This document shows, piece after piece, positions 63,355-64,000 of a stretch of 64,000 nucleotides of DNA. The notes below the pieces were generated by a model. The model was not told the DNA's origin. It was given only the letters and a program-made list of their open reading frames with translations, and did not search any database. Numbering within the stretch: the stretch's first letter is position 1; each line of letters begins with the position of its first letter. The position numbers were made by a program, and so were the translations under genes. The stretch lies in contig JAQFVV010000142.1 in the NCBI GenBank assembly GCA_028023455.1, positions 231,501-295,500 of the forward strand, in the 5' to 3' direction. The stretch is from Epiperipatus broadwayi (Eukaryota > Onychophora > Udeonychophora > Euonychophora > Peripatidae).

Positions 63355-64000
63355 TGTAAATATCGATAAGTCGATATTATATTTTAAAAATTGTCATTTG
63401 TTATTAAAAAAAAATCTCTTTGAGTTGATGTTTACATATGAAATATTATTATTTTTTTATGTTTATTAGGTATAGTTATTGTTTGAAGTTATTATTTTAT
63501 TTATATGTTGATAGTACATCGTTATGAATATTTAATTATTAAAATAAATAAGGACATATAAATTGTTGATTATAAAAAAATTATTTTATTTGCAATGATT
63601 ATTAAATACAATAAATTATTATTTATGTATATTTTTAAAGATGTCAAATTTTCAATTTAATATTTTTTATATATATGCTTGATATTTTATTTTTATTTTT
63701 AATGTTAATTGTTTTAAAAGAAAACATGTATAACAAGGGTTTTAAAAACAGCATTTGCTAGCGCATGGAATAACAACAGTAACAATAAAAAGAAGCCATT
63801 ATTATATTATTATTATTGGAATAGATATAGAAAAACAACGGAAGGATAGAATTTTATTATACTTTATTTCTTTAAAATTTACCATTCTTCAAAGTACTGA
63901 AATAATATATATATATTTTATGGTAAATACATTAATTATGGCTGCTTAAGAAAAATATATCGCAGCTAGGGCTGCATCATTATCACTTTCATATATTCCA
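63355..64000 (+). repeat. 3' LTR of gag-only element 2 (truncated by window end)
   Basis: Repeats 57614-58258 with one extra A in an A run and one A/G difference. Preceded by GGATTAGAGGG, a modest purine tract. Confidence 0.85.

Larger units (their letters stand above)
57614..64000 (+). mobile_element. Gag-only LTR retrotransposon 2, 3' LTR cut by window end
   Basis: 5' LTR 57614-59380, leader 59381-61113, gag 61114-62986, a short trailing frame, then the start of the 3' LTR at 63355. Only 368 bp separate the gag stop from the 3' LTR, so there is no pol. It is a relative of element 1 (similar Gag, same layout) but with unrelated, much longer LTRs. The visible LTR parts differ at about two positions over 646 bp, so insertion is recent. 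Confidence 0.8.

Overview
The window is strongly AT-rich eukaryotic (metazoan) DNA. I see no convincing host protein-coding gene. Almost everything recognisable is mobile-element DNA set in long non-coding AT-rich stretches punctuated by (TA)n microsatellites. The mixture (RTE-type LINE, Penelope-like elements with GIY-YIG endonuclease, Ty3/gypsy-type gag genes, tRNA-derived SINE-like repeats, MITEs) fits an invertebrate. An arthropod is my best guess, but the sequence does not prove it.

Layout. 0.2-0.8 kb: two copies of a SINE-like family. 2.8-3.05 kb: a Penelope-like (PLE) 3' remnant with a ribozyme-like hairpin. 3.1-7.4 kb: a cryptic, nearly ORF-free 4.25-kb unit with inverted TGTRCCCTT ends between two (TA)n tracts. 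7.4-7.9 kb: a palindrome made of two inverted PLE tails. 7.98-11.27 kb: an almost full-length RTE-type LINE on the minus strand, broken by one in-frame stop. 11.3-12.8 kb: inverted decayed PLE pieces carrying hammerhead-like motifs, and a third PLE tail. 13.5 kb: a long (AAT)n tract. 16.3-17.5 and 22.65-23.05 kb: foldback elements. 23.1-25.1 kb: a possible solo LTR. 25.13-28.62 kb: a gag-only LTR retrotransposon with near-identical 214-bp LTRs. 28.64-28.93 kb: a MITE. 29.1-32.5 kb: two head-to-head PLE copies. 32.54-39.08 kb: an LTR element with about 2.2-kb LTRs whose interior is largely an inverted, diverged relative of the LTR. 39-57 kb: mostly non-coding, with a tRNA-like unit at 47.3 kb, small duplications and palindromes. 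57.6 kb to the window end: a second gag-only LTR element whose 3' LTR runs off the edge.

How the parts relate. The LINE and PLEs encode their own reverse transcriptases. Both gag-bearing LTR elements lack protease, reverse transcriptase and integrase, so they must depend on a partner elsewhere. The two Gag proteins are relatives: long N-terminal coiled coil, C-terminal capsid-like domain, no zinc knuckle. Many unrelated element types here abut (TA)n, suggesting that TA microsatellites are insertion hotspots or are carried or expanded by the elements. The observations I would follow first are the hammerhead-like motifs in the PLE tails, the paired gag-only LTR elements, the 3.1-7.4 kb cryptic unit, and the LTR element built around an inverted LTR relative.
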